The notes beneath the pieces were generated by a model. It worked only from the letters and a program-made list of their open reading frames with translations, was not told the origin of the DNA and ran no database searches. From assembly GCF_026212465.1 (NCBI RefSeq), contig NC_080048.1, positions 35,895,700 to 35,959,699 on the forward strand: a DNA stretch of 64,000 bases, in the 5' to 3' direction. The translations under genes and the position numbers were made by a program. The stretch is from Amaranthus tricolor. Lineage: Eukaryota > Streptophyta > Magnoliopsida > Caryophyllales > Amaranthaceae. This document shows, piece by piece, positions 49,681-60,850 of this stretch (position 1 is the first letter of the stretch; each line of letters starts with the position of its first letter).

Positions 49681-52076
49681 GTATAACCAAAAGTCAGAGG
49701 GGCTCTATGAATAAAATAGACCCAAGAAAGATACGATTATGGCATGGATGACGTAACAAAGATTTGGTCCGCCGCAGAATCCAAGTATCGAACTGAAAAT
49801 ACCGCCCCTTCCATCATCTCAACTGCGCCCTCTTAAAATCTACTCGTATGTTTTAATACATAGGACAACCAACCTTTATTGATACAACTAATTACGGTCA
49901 CAACCCCATTTATTATGGAACCGACCTTTTCTAATGGGTTTACTCTCTAATCTCACTAATTATCTCTTATTTATCTTAGGATAATTACAATTTGTATTTT
50001 ATTTCTGATTTTTCTAATCTTATTTTTTAAGTGGTCGGTTGTTTAATTATTTTCTCCTCTATAAATTATATGTATAGAACTCTATATAATCCCAAGTTGC
50101 TCTCACTTAGTAATTCATCAACTTACAACTTACAACCAAGCACTTAATTTCATTTTAGACTCTTCATAAATTGTAAGCTTTCTTCTTAATTCCTAAATTA
50201 TTAATTTCTCTTTAATTTATGAAGTATTTTATGTGGAGTATTATTGTACCATATTATTGTTCATTATTAATATTTGGAATGTTTGTTTTAGTATCATCAT
50301 TAATTATATTTTGATCTATGAATGTCCCTTATTTTGATAAGGCTAAATACATAGTTTTTAGGTTTCTGATTATAATAGATTATAGTAAAATCACTCATTA
50401 AATTATGTGTATTTTTTATTTATATAAAAATATATTATATGATGTTAGGTACTAACGGTCAATCAAATATAACTTCTTTACTACTGTTATTAATAATTAA
50501 TATTAGTACATAAAGTTGCTTATCTCTAACTCTCAAACCATACCCTTCACTTAATGGAATTGGGGTGGAATGGATCAACGTCTTCATTAGAGTTAAAATA
50601 TGTTACTTGTTTGATTATAACCTTTTTTATTCTTTATTATTTTAAGTGATGTAATTTGAATTTCTTTCAATTCATCTCGATGAGCATGCAATGCTTTATT
50701 CATCTAAAATAATTACATTTTTAAATTTGTGTACTTAATGAAATTGAATATATAATAACTTTAAAAACTAATTACTATATTAAAATTTTCAAATTTTAGA
50801 ATTAGTCTATATCAAGAAAAAATGAAACACTATAGCTAGAGATGTTGATTTAGATTATTTACTTGATTTCAGATCAAATATTTTGGATTAGATTAAAATC
50901 GATTTTTAAAATTCACATTATTTTAGACATTATTATAAATACATTTTTAATCATGTTTGTTTGGTTATATAAGATTAAATAAATGTGGAATTAAGTCTAT
51001 TTTTAACTTAATCCAAACTAAAGTCAATTTTAAAAGCAACGTAACCACCATGAAGTTGCTTACATACTCTAATTATCATAAATACATATATACTACATTA
51101 GTATAATACTATAAATTAAGAATTCTCGAGGGATTAGACTAGTATATAAAATTAACACGTATAATTGTAGAAAATTATAGCATTTGATGGATATAAGGAT
51201 CAGCCATGACGACTTATCAGCGTGACTTAGCATGCTGATTAGTGATTGATATTTGATTTAGCTCTAATTAACTTAATTTTTATCTCCTTTTCATTTTTGA
51301 CATATACTTTCTCCATCCCTATTAGATTACAACACTTACTAAAAATTAATAAAAACCAATAAACTATATGAATAGATTAGAAACGAGAGAAAATAAAAAA
51401 TGTAAAATAAAAATTATACTAAAAAATGTAATGAAAATACTATAAAATAAAAATATTATAAAGCTAAAGCGACAAATTAAAATAAAAATGTTTAAACACT
51501 AGGGAATGGGTAAAATCTAACAAATAGAAACATATAGTATCAAAAACTATTATTTCTATTTATATAGTTTTAATTTGGCCAATTGATCTCATTTATAATT
51601 TGACATTAACATGCTTATAGTGATATAGACCTAGCTAGTAGTATTATATATTCAGAGGATTTAGTAAATCTTGATGTATTACTCTTTATTAATACTAATT
51701 AATAAACAATTAGAAAGTTATGAGTTGGTCTAGTGGTTTGGGACTTTTTATTCGTTTTTTCCCTTAATATGTATATACAGATTCTCTAGCCTGCGCCCAA
51801 TCTAAAAAAGTGAATAAAAATCTAGTCATATGTACATCAATCTTGTGTTGTGTGGAATAATTCAAGATTAGATTAATTAGTCATACTAATTAAGTTTTAT
51901 TTTATTAATTATTTGATAATGTAATATTTTGTTTGATCCCCATTTCATAATCTTGATGATCCTCTAGAAAAGTCATCATGTATTTTAATACATATACATT
52001 ATGGTATATATTTATAAACTTGTCTTTTTGTCAGAGAAATTCATCACTAACCCAAGATAATCATAAGAAACTAACC
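49681..52076. other. Upstream region of the dioxygenase gene
   Basis: No separate gene. 50843-51020 is a diverged AGAGGTGTTCA-family MITE; 51305-51545 has weak Stowaway-like ends. 51715-51830 starts GAGTTGGTCTAGTGGTTTGG, resembling a tRNA-type A box, perhaps a SINE head. TATA and a possible 5' UTR intron are listed separately. Confidence 0.45.
50083..50172 (+). promoter_or_regulatory. Possible TATA box and 5' UTR exon of the dioxygenase gene
   Basis: CTCTATATAATCCC (about 50081-50094) is followed by a C/A-rich leader-like stretch ending at TTG/GTAAGC-like sequence (GT at 50173). A matching acceptor TTTTTGTCAG ends at 52034, 43 bp before the ATG. This would make a 5' UTR intron of about 1.86 kb. 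Speculative without transcript data. Confidence 0.35.
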
Positions 52077-53697
52077 ATGGTTACCAAGACTGGTCAAAAG
52101 CTTCCTACAATCAACCTGAATAGCACAAACTTAAACCCAGGAACAAGTTCATGGGTATCAACAAGCAACAAGATCAGGAAAGCACTAGAAGAATATGGAT
52201 GTTTTGTAGCTATGTATGATAAGTTTTCAGTAGATCTTCATAATAAGGCTGTTGATGTTATAAAGCCTATGTTTGATCTTCCTAATGAAGTAAAAGCAAG
52301 AAATTGTTCTGATCTTCCTTACCATGGTTACTATAAGCCAGGAAAAGTCATGCCTTTACTTGAAAGTCTAGGAATTGGGAATGCACCCATCATTGATGAG
52401 GTTCATAACTTTGCTAATCTCTTGTGGCCTAATGGGAATCCACTCTTTTGGTATGTTTTCAATCACACCTTAACTTATCATACCATCTTTTTTTCTAAAA
52501 TATGTTTTGGGTTAGAAAGTGTGGATGCAATATATGTTCTTATTGTATATAACGTTGAATATTTTACTTTAAGTGAAGGGTGGTTGAGATTCAAACTCGT
52601 GATTTTTTGTCACGGTGGCTTCTCATTTTATATTATGAAACCAACTTAATCAATAATTTGAGTTGATGGTTAAAGTCCCAATATATGTTATATATTCAAG
52701 TTTCTAACAATAGCATTAGATTTATACTAGATGTTAAACCATTTGTTTCGAACATATTTAATATAAATTGATTGTTTATTGTTGGCTCTCTATTTAAAAA
52801 AAAATAGATTAAAAAATCAAAAGTTAATAAACTCATAGCCAAAGTCATAGTAGAGTTTTGATTTTAGTTTAAAAGAGTTTTTTCAAATGGCCGATTCAAT
52901 TACCAAATATTTCCTCGATTTTTATTTAATTGCAATCAAAGATAATTTGACAATATTCATCAATTATCAAATACTTTCTCTATTTTTATTTACTTATTTT
53001 ATTATTTGACTAATAAAAAGTAAAGAGTAAGTGAACAGACAAATACCTCCACAATTTTTTTGGTTGCTAATTTGACTGAGTTTGGGTAATTTAAAATTAT
53101 TTTCGATCTATGTCAACATGGATTTATCCAATTATATTAAGATATATTTACTAATTTGGTTATAGTTGAAACTTGAGTACTACTCAATAGAAAAAAGGTT
53201 CATGATTATGAGCATTATTACAATCATGGGATAAGAAGTGCTATTGTTGATTTTTATTTCAGAATAAGGGACTAATTTAATATAACCTCTTATAGTTTTC
53301 TTTAAATTATGTTGATTTTTTCACTATTTATCCATAATTTTCAAGTCAACTGATTATTAATGGATAAAAAAAAAACATATTGATGAGATTTACTGAATTC
53401 TTCTAAATCTGCTAGTTCTATAATATGAATTATTTTTTATTTTACTGTTAAATAATGTAGATATTTATGATATAAATTAAAAAGAAAGAAAAATCAATCT
53501 TTTATATAAATGGTAAAAGTGAAAAGACAAGTAATTAACCAGATTAAACCATATAATTAAAAAGTAATGTAGCTATTAATATGATGTAGTAGCACTATAA
53601 CACTCATATATTTCCTTTATCTCTCTAGAAAGAAAAACATTATTTAACTTGAATATATGAGAATATTTTAAGTTAAATGCTTTCTCAGGGCCAACAG

Positions 53698-53740
<43 letters not shown>

Positions 53741-55269
53741 CTCCATACATATGCTTGACTACCTTCATCATTAATTAAATATGTCTAAAACCTCTGCTAT
53801 TATATTAATTAAAGCTCGTTTTGTATGAAATCGTTTTAAGATCCATATAATTAGCTTATTTTTGTAATTGATCCTTTAAAAATGATCACTTTAAGACAAT
53901 AAATATATATTGAATCAGCTTAATAAAAATAGTCTCACTGTATATAAAGATCGTCTTATTTAAGAATTTGGGTATTAACTATTAAAAATCATTGTGGTTT
54001 GGGCGCAGTGAAACGATCCATGAATACGCAACAAAAGTAGCAGAGCTAGAACAAGGGGTAATAAGGATGGTGTTCGAGAGTTATGGAGTAGAGAAGTACT
54101 ATAAGGATCATTTGGACTCCAAAACGTACCTTCTTCGGATAGCAAAATATAGGGTACCCCTTAAACACGAGGACAATATTGGTGCACTTGGTCATACTGA
54201 CAAAAATTTTATTACTATACTTCATGAGAATGATGTGAATGGCTTAGAGGTTCAAACTAAGGATGGTCATTGGCTTAGTTTTGACTCCTCGCCTCAGTCT
54301 TTTGTTGTTATGGCCGGTGAACCTTTCTTGGTATGTCTTCAATACTTCTTCCACTTCTTTGTGTTCATTTCTAAATTTTAATCTTTGTTTTCATGTCTCA
54401 CAATTAATTAATAAATATCTATCAGCTAATCTTATGAGAAACAACATCAAAATAAAGAGTCCTTACGTCCTTACATATATTCCTACTTTGTATTAGTTTT
54501 GGCTCATATATTAACAAACTCTTTAAAGTTCGATGTCAGTCAAACATAGATCAGTTGGTTACGTGTCTTTTTGTGATATTGTTGGTTAGGGATTCAAAAC
54601 CTACAGATATTAAGTTTTTGCAAAATTGTTGATGAAATATTATTGTTTAGGGTTTTGAAACCTACAACTGCTAAATTTTTGCGAAAATTATTGATGAAAT
54701 ACCTCACATTTCTAAACATCAAAAGGTATATAACATAAATTAATTTTATAACTGTTAGAGTATAATATATAGTTGTATATCTTGAAATTAAGTAAATCTT
54801 TATCGTGCACTTTTGATTAAGATTTGTCCTTAATATGGTATCAGAACAAAGTTAAAGTTAATCTACGTCTTTATTTAAGTTGAATATTTAGCACTAGGCC
54901 TTCGGACAAAACTCTCGCGTACAAGGGTTGTGATAGATCAGTCGTCGCTTAAACTTTTAGTTAACATGATTGTACACTTAATTCCATGATGACATGAATA
55001 TTGATATGGGTAATAATTACGTATAGGCATGGAGCAACAACAGAATACATGCACCTTTACATCGTGTGATAATGAAAGGAGAGAAGCCAAGATATTCATT
55101 TGCATTGTTCTCAACAACCAAAGACACAATTGAAACACCAAAAGAATTGGTAGATGATGAGCACCCTTTACAATTTAAGCCTTTTGATTACATGGGATTG
55201 CTACGTTTTTACACCGAAGATGTTACTCGAATGGCTGTATGCACCATCAAAGACTATTGTGGACTTTAA
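52077..55269 (+). CDS. 2-oxoglutarate/Fe(II)-dependent dioxygenase, AOP/DAO-like
   Basis: A soluble oxygenase that couples 2-oxoglutarate decarboxylation to oxidation of a small molecule. Three exons: 52077-52450, 54009-54330, 55027-55269 (phases 2 and 0, GT/AG), 312 aa, intact. The N-terminal DIOX_N-like part has SWVSTSNKIRKALEEYGCF, MFDLPNEVK and PYHGYYKPG. The C-terminal Fe-2OG domain has iron ligands His187 and Asp189 (GHTDKNF) and His244 (PLHRV), with 2OG-binding Arg254 and Ser256 (RYSFALF). WPNGNPLFCE, FESYGVEKY, MAGEPFLAWSN and the ending LVDDEHPLQFKPFD...YCGL are typical of proteins annotated as AOP1-like or DAO-like. AOP enzymes modify glucosinolates in Brassicales, and DAO oxidises auxin; the substrate here cannot be read from sequence. 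The length is normal. Both introns contain TRIM-like LTR pieces, and intron 1 also an (AT)n tract. Confidence 0.93.
52560..52700 (-). mobile_element. TRIM-like LTR fragment in dioxygenase intron 1
   Basis: On the minus strand it reads TATATAACATATATTGGGAC, then TTTAACCATCAACTCAAAT and AAGTTGGTTTCATAATATAA, followed by GTTTGAATCTCAACCACCC. This is the same layout as 60262-60345 and 48415-48545. It lies just inside the intron after exon 1. Confidence 0.6.
53701..53738. repeat. (AT)n microsatellite in dioxygenase intron 1
   Basis: 38 bp of alternating AT. Confidence 0.95.
53825..53975. mobile_element. MITE-like segment in dioxygenase intron 1
   Basis: AAATGATCACTTTAAGAC and ATAGTCTCACTGTATATAAA, then GTCTTATTTAAGAATTTGG, related to the copy at 59407-59655. 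Diverged. Confidence 0.45.
54745..54950 (+). mobile_element. LTR/PBS fragment in dioxygenase intron 2
   Basis: Contains TATGGTATCAGAACAAAG, which matches the methionine initiator tRNA primer-binding site (TGGTATCAGAGC) of many plant LTR elements, preceded by LTR-like sequence and followed by CTAGGCCTTCGGACAAAAC. A truncated retroelement end. Confidence 0.55.
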
Positions 55270-57890
55270 TTCTATCACTTTCTTTACTTGTTTTTATTTA
55301 TGTTATTTTTTTTCAATTTTGATTTTAATATTAATTATTGTATGTTATTAATTACATAAGCACTAATTGATTTAAATCCAATGAATTATGAAATGTATTC
55401 TTAAAGAATTGTTAAAATCGAATTGATATATACTAAAAATATAAAGAAAAACCGTGATTTTTTATTAGCTTTTTAGCACTTTATTAAATCAAATGATACA
55501 TGAAGAATATTTTTTTAAAAGTTTAAATTGATATTATTAATTTCAAAATATTGAATGTATCTTATTAATTACCTCCTTTATTTTTTAATATTTATACTTG
55601 ATTAACAATGGAGTATTATTCAACAATTAATTATTTTACAATTATTATTAAATGTATAAAGAAAAATATAGTCGCATGATATTTTGTTTGATTTGTCTTG
55701 ATACATATTTTTATTGTATCAACTTTTTATGATTTTTTTTGTTATGCACATATAAATATAAAGGTATTAAATGTTATAATTGTGTATCAATAACGTGAAA
55801 GCTGAAGCTTTATTATTAAAAAAATAGAGTATAATATCAATTATATATTATGAAAATAGTTTGATTATGAAAATGAAACTTTTTTTAGAAATTTTACAGT
55901 AAGATTTCACAAATTTGATAAATAAACGAATATTTAAAATCTAACTCTATAAGCTCGATGGGCTTTCACTATAAAATTAGTTTCTTATACAAATGATGAT
56001 CCTTGGAAAATTTTCTATCTTTACCTCCAAAAGATTTTCTTAAAGTATTGTTCGAAAATTTCAATGTTTTTTGAAATTAGGTGTTTTAATTTCTTTTAAA
56101 TTATAAGGTTGGCTGAGGGAAGGAGTGAGGTATGTGAGAGCCAAACCTAAAAACTTACATGAGTAAGATGATAGCTGCTCAAACTAAGGTAAGACGGGAT
56201 AACTCAAAGCAACCCAATCCTTGCCGCATTCAACACCAATAGTCATTACTTTTACGGTCCGTTTGATTAGTGATACTAAATGATGGCATTGAGAATGATT
56301 TATGGTGTAAAACTTCATCAAAAGTTCCATGTCATTCCCATGGTGATGAAACTTGGATCACAAAAAAGTTTTTGTTTATAAATTTCCATTACCACCCAAT
56401 ACCACTTCTCTCAATAGTAATGTATTGGAATGAATTTTATGAAGAAAAAGAGATGATTGAAATTGACCAAACATGACAATTAAGATAGGCAGAAGATTTT
56501 TTCAACCAAAATTACACTAATTTTTATTTTCATTACAAAAATTTATAACCAACTACTAAACTAGTTGTTAATGAATGTTAAAGAAAAGAAACGAGAACAT
56601 ACATTCCTCCATACATGGCTATATAAAAAAAAGAATAGATGAATGCAAGGAAACAAAGTAGAAACTATAGAAAGTACACAAATAATAACAAATTTCATTA
56701 AATCTGTAATATAATATTCAAAACAAATAGAGAAATCCTACCAATATATAAAACTAAATCTTTACTAAATCAAAACTTTTGTATTCCTATCCTAAACTAA
56801 ATCTATACTGAATCAGAACCTTTGCATTCTAACCTAAACTAATTTCCCTTTTCCCACCCAAATCCACCAAAAAGGAAGAACAATAAGAAACCCCCAGATA
56901 ACACACGAGTGTGAGCTCCTGCCAGATGCTTCTCGAACCAAAAATGTTGACACCAAAGTAACAAGGCCGTTCCTAAGGGTAATTTTGAGGTGCAACTGTC
57001 TAGGGCTCAATTCATAAAAGGGCTCAAATTGAGTTAATCCTTATAATTAAATTAGTATTTGCATAAGTAGTTTCTAACATGAATCGAACTTACAGCATTA
57101 GGTTTTTTAATTAAGCACATGACTATTAAACTACATAGTTGGAGAAAAATAACTGAAATTATACTTATATAAGGACCTTTTTTTTACTTTTCGCATTAGG
57201 CTTAAAAATTATCAGAAACGGCATTACAAAGCGAGATGCTTCTCGAGCCAAAAATGTGACACCAATCATGGAGCTAGCAGGCTAAAGCCGAGAGCATTCA
57301 CACCTTGATGCAAAGACCAAGGAGTATTGCACAAGCAAAAACCCGAGTTAGTTTAATGAATCAAAGCCAGCAGCTAATATTCCACTTACTAGAGAGAAAC
57401 TGGCTTTCACTCCCCCACGCACGTGTGCCAGCTTTGTTGTGTGGTTGGGGTTTTATGAATTTCCTGTTCCCACTACACGACTCTACTTGACGCGGTTGTC
57501 CCAGGACTAAGCGCCTGCACGACGATCACAGAAAACACGCCAAAAGGAACGCAAAATAAAATTGAACATGATAATCGAATTCTGAAAATGTACAAGTCAA
57601 GCAGGATCATGTATTGTTCTAAAGTTTGCTCCAATGCTTGATTTTAGCGTTACACCGTCAATTGTATTTTCCTTCAGAACAAAAACACAAAAGTTACAAG
57701 TAACTTAGACACACTACATAATAATTCTATATTCTATATTTGTAAGATAAAGTAAAGAAGTCAGCTTTTGCACACTTAAATAACTAATGAGATCAATCTC
57801 CAACAAAGGTTAGCTTTTGTGCAAGGAGCAGAAAAGGCAATGTTGAGTTACTGGGGTGTTTGGTTCTTAGCTTTTTTATTGGCTTTCTTT
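55270..57890. other. Intergenic with an insertion between duplicated words
   Basis: No gene. AGATGCTTCTCGA(A/G)CCAAAAATG followed by GACACC occurs at 56924 and again at about 57234. The intervening 56965-57230 starts AAGGCCGTTCCTAAGGG and ends AGAAACGGCATTACAAAG, so it may be an insertion that duplicated its flank. 56250-56470 has GGTCCGTTTGATTAG and GACCAAACATGA, possible hAT-MITE ends. The last few hundred bases probably include the 3' UTR of the poly(A) polymerase. Confidence 0.45.
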
Positions 57891-58956
57891 TCACGAGACT
57901 GTTGTTTCAGCACGACGACTATGAGACTGTTGTTTCACGAGTTGTCCATTAACATCTTCTGGTAAACGCTTTCTTTTCAAAGACCTGCCACAATTAACTT
58001 GTGGATTACTGGAGCTTCGTACTTGGACATCACTTGAGGCATTGATTGTTGAGAACGTTTGGGGAAAACAAAAGCAGGAAGTGAATTTCTTAAAACATGG
58101 GACACACGCATATCCATCCCTGGTTTCCGGTAAGAGTACATATTTGTCGAGTTCCTGAACTCATCAACCGTAGCACGCACATCGAACTTCTGAGCAGCTT
58201 CTCCTTGCTTTCTTCGCAAGCCCATAAAAAACACGCAATGAGCACATTGCCTGGATGGATCAATCAGATTATGCGGATATGGATGGCATTGCAGTTTACC
58301 TAGAGTATCACGTTCTATCTGAAGACAAACACCAGATACAAAAGTCTATTCAGAGATTGTAAAGAGTTGAAAACGCCATTAATTATATTAAGACCATCAG
58401 GTCACGGCCACCATTCAATGTAAGTAGAGGTGTTCAACGGGGCAGATCGACCCAACGGGTCAAGAATCGGTCCCATTTTAACGGGTTATTAGCAGGGCAG
58501 GTCATTAACGGGCCTTGGTGCAAAGGGTCAGACCGGGCCGGGTTGGATAATTATAAGAATTAATTGTGAAAAAAATTTGGCATTTTTTATATTTTAAATG
58601 ATATTATTATATACATAAAGTGGGTTGTTCTAATAGACTATAAATTATAATAAAAAAAAACTATTTTATGGACTTTTAAAAATCGAGTCAAAGTGGGTCG
58701 TATTTAAACGGATTTTGACCCGTCCCAACCCGTTAAACACCTCTGAATGTAAGGCAAGATTATCCATTGATGCAAATTAACCATAACTTACCTTTAGTGT
58801 GAGCTGTCTAAGCCGAGATTCTACCCATCCTTTCCAAGCACGCAAATCATCAGCATCAGCTGCAATTATATCAATCTGCAGATAGTTTCTATATTTTCCA
58901 AAGAACACATAAGGCTCAAAGAGAGAACTCCAATGTTCCTTGTTGAGCTCAATATC
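57891..58956 (-). pseudogene. Nuclear poly(A) polymerase, C-terminal exons only, with apparent frameshift
   Basis: Two minus-strand exons match the RNA-binding C-terminal domain of plant nuclear poly(A) polymerases (PAPS1/2/4 type), which add poly(A) tails to pre-mRNA. Exon 58956-58792 (55 codons) reads HWSSLFEPYVFF, NYLQIDIIAADADDLRAWKG and WVESRLRQLTLK. The next exon, from 58318, reads IERDTLGKLQCHPYPHNL, QCAHCVFFMGLRRKQG, RATVDEF, KPGMDMRVSHV and LPAFVFP. Introns are GT/AG and in phase. As sequenced the frame ends at 57977, but after the C4 run at 58061-58064 another frame continues with INASSDVQ and a nuclear-signal-like RSLKRKRLPED to a stop at 57891-57893. This suggests a 1-bp deletion or a sequencing error. 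No catalytic-domain exon is seen up to 64000, so either the preceding intron exceeds 5 kb or this is a truncated duplicate. Confidence 0.75.
58433..58745. mobile_element. MITE of the AGAGGTGTTCA family in the poly(A) polymerase intron
   Basis: Left AGAGGTGTTCAACGGG (58433) and right CCCGTTAAACACCTCT (ends about 58744) are inverted with two mismatches. The interior has GGGCAGATCGACCC and GGGTCAGACCGGGCCGGG. It lies between the two poly(A) polymerase exons. Confidence 0.75.
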
Positions 58957-59110
58957 CTGACATATTCAAATAAAATGAATTAGATGTTACTGCCTTGTTC
59001 CTCTTGCACCTTTTTTTCATTTTAGTTTGTTCCACTCATTTTGCACCCTTTGCTTTTTTGGTAATGTAAAAAATACAAGGTGCACACACTTTACTAGTCA
59101 AGAAAATATA
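58957..59110. other. Intergenic or intronic spacer
   Basis: Upstream of the acceptor of the first visible poly(A) polymerase exon; nothing recognisable. Confidence 0.4.
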
Positions 59111-59274
59111 TACTATCCCAAAACCATATGGTAATGGAAAGAAGGGTTTTAATAACTTATAAAATGCGCACACCATCTTTAATTTATCAATGTACTATCC
59201 CAAAACCATATGGTATTGGGAAGAAGGATTTTAATAACTTATAAAATGCATACACCATCTTTAATTTATCAATG
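59111..59274 (+). repeat. 82-bp tandem duplication
   Basis: Two adjacent units (59111-59192, 59193-59274) starting TACTATCCCAAAACCATATG and ending CATCTTTAATTTATCAATG, with a few differences. A third relative sits in the Aux/IAA intron at 42170. Confidence 0.92.
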
Positions 59275-59406
59275 TGAGATTAATCATAATTATTCCAAGA
59301 GAGAGACAATAATTCTTATGTTTACTTGAATGACTATTGAGTAACTAATTTAGTTTGGGGTTGGGTGTAAAATTTAGAGTCAACCAAAAGCATATATGTT
59401 ATTGTT

Positions 59407-59655
59407 GGTCTCATATGAGACCGTCTTACCATAAGATGGATCTATATAATAACTTATTTCTTCAATTGATAACTTTATGATTATAGGTAATCGTTTTAAG
59501 ATTAGAAGTAATCACTTTAAGACTATAAAAAGTTATTATATTAAATTTATAAGTGATTACTTTAATGTTATAAGTGATCACTTTAAAACAAGAAATGTAT
59601 ATTAGACCAGCCCAATAGAAATGGTCTCACCGCGAGACCGTCTCATTTAAGAATT
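59407..59655. mobile_element. MITE with TGAGAC-type ends and TGATCACTTTAA core
   Basis: Left ATGAGACCGTCTTACC; right GGTCTCACCGCGAGACCG then TCTCATTTAAGAATTAGTG. The interior repeats AAGTGATCACTTTAA-like words three or four times. It is a clearer copy of the family that also makes up 17990-18440 and 53825-53975. Confidence 0.65.
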
Positions 59656-60261
59656 AGTGTATATGTTATTAGGCCTAATAAAGAAAACTTTGATTGATTT
59701 TAATCCAAATTTGTGACTTATTGAGACTTTGTATCTTTTGATTAACTAAATTTTTAAGGAGTTGTTTGGCATGAAAGGCGGTAACGGAGTGTTAAGAAAA
59801 GCTTTGGAGGCAATAAAACGATATGATAAGCTTTAAGATAATAACTTATTTGGTATGAGTAGTGTAACAAAATGAATAAATATTAATCATAAAAATCTTC
59901 ATAGGAGGGAAGAAAGAGATACAAAGAAAAATTGGAAAATGAGTTGAATGCAAAAGGGAAGTATCGTACTTCTTCGTCATACAATGTATTATGTCCCTCC
60001 ATATTTGAGGGTAATGTATTTGTTAACGCAAAAAAAAAAAAAAAAAAAGAGTAACAAAATAGGGTAATTTGGTATCGTAAAGTTACGTAAACAGCTTCAC
60101 CAAGGTAACAGTAAGTCTTATTTGTTCCGTTACCAAACCATTAAAAACACATACCAAAGATTGCTTGGATTATTTGAAATAGACAAATGGGTGAAAAATC
60201 CCAATTGTGAGTGCCTATACTTCTCCAAGAGGGTGATTGAAATATTGAATCTTTGTTGAAC
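59656..60261. other. Intergenic with possible hAT-like MITE
   Basis: 59757-60145 is bounded by GGAGTTGTTTGGCATG and CCGTTACCAAACCATT, partial inverted ends. A17 run near 60030. No gene. Confidence 0.45.
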
Positions 60262-60345
60262 CCTTTTGATAGAGTATATAACATATCCTGGGGCCTCAAC
60301 CATCAGCTTAAGCTTTTGGTTGAGTTGGTTTCTTGACACCTTTTA
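60262..60345 (+). mobile_element. TRIM-like LTR end
   Basis: GAGTATATAACATATCCTGG, GGCCTCAACCATCAGC, TTAAGCTTTTGGTTGAGTTG and GTTTCTTGACA. I recognise this layout from a short LTR common in eudicot genomes that is normally followed by a TGGTATCAGAGCC primer site. Here the primer site is absent, so it is truncated at the LTR edge. Confidence 0.65.
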
Positions 60346-60689
60346 CCATTGAAAAATGCTTTAATCATTTTTGAGTCAAGAATTACTTCAGTCATCAACT
60401 CATCAACCCAATCATCAACCTAGTAATATTCCATTCGTTAAACTACTTTTTTAGTTTATGAATATAGACTCACATCCTCCTAATTTTGTCCCTAAACTCA
60501 ATATTTATTTTCAAATAATCAATTTATATATTTTTTTCATCTACTTTTTTTTTTGTTGTTATTCACTCCAACAACAGATTGAAAGTAAAACAAACCGATC
60601 AACAATACAACAAATTTAGGTAAACATAACATCTTAATATCAACATTTTTGGAACAACAATTTGATATTCAGATTAATTTGGTTAGAGT
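60346..60689. other. Intergenic, AT-rich
   Basis: Nothing recognisable. Confidence 0.5.
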
Positions 60690-60850
60690 TGTTTATTTGA
60701 ATCAAGTATTTTAGGTCGGTTTAAAATCGGGTCTTGTGTCCATATTGATTTTTATATAATTTTAAATTCATTTTGAAGTCGGGTCAAGTCGAATTCAATT
60801 ACAAAATCAGATAATTATCGAATCATTAAGTTTTGTTTTAAACCTCTCTA
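60690..60850. mobile_element. MITE of the AGAGGTGTTCA family (diverged ends)
   Basis: GGTCGGTTTAAAATCGGGTC and GTCGGGTCAAGTCGAATTC shared with the Aux/IAA intron 2 copy; right end TTTTAAACCTCTCTA. Confidence 0.65.
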
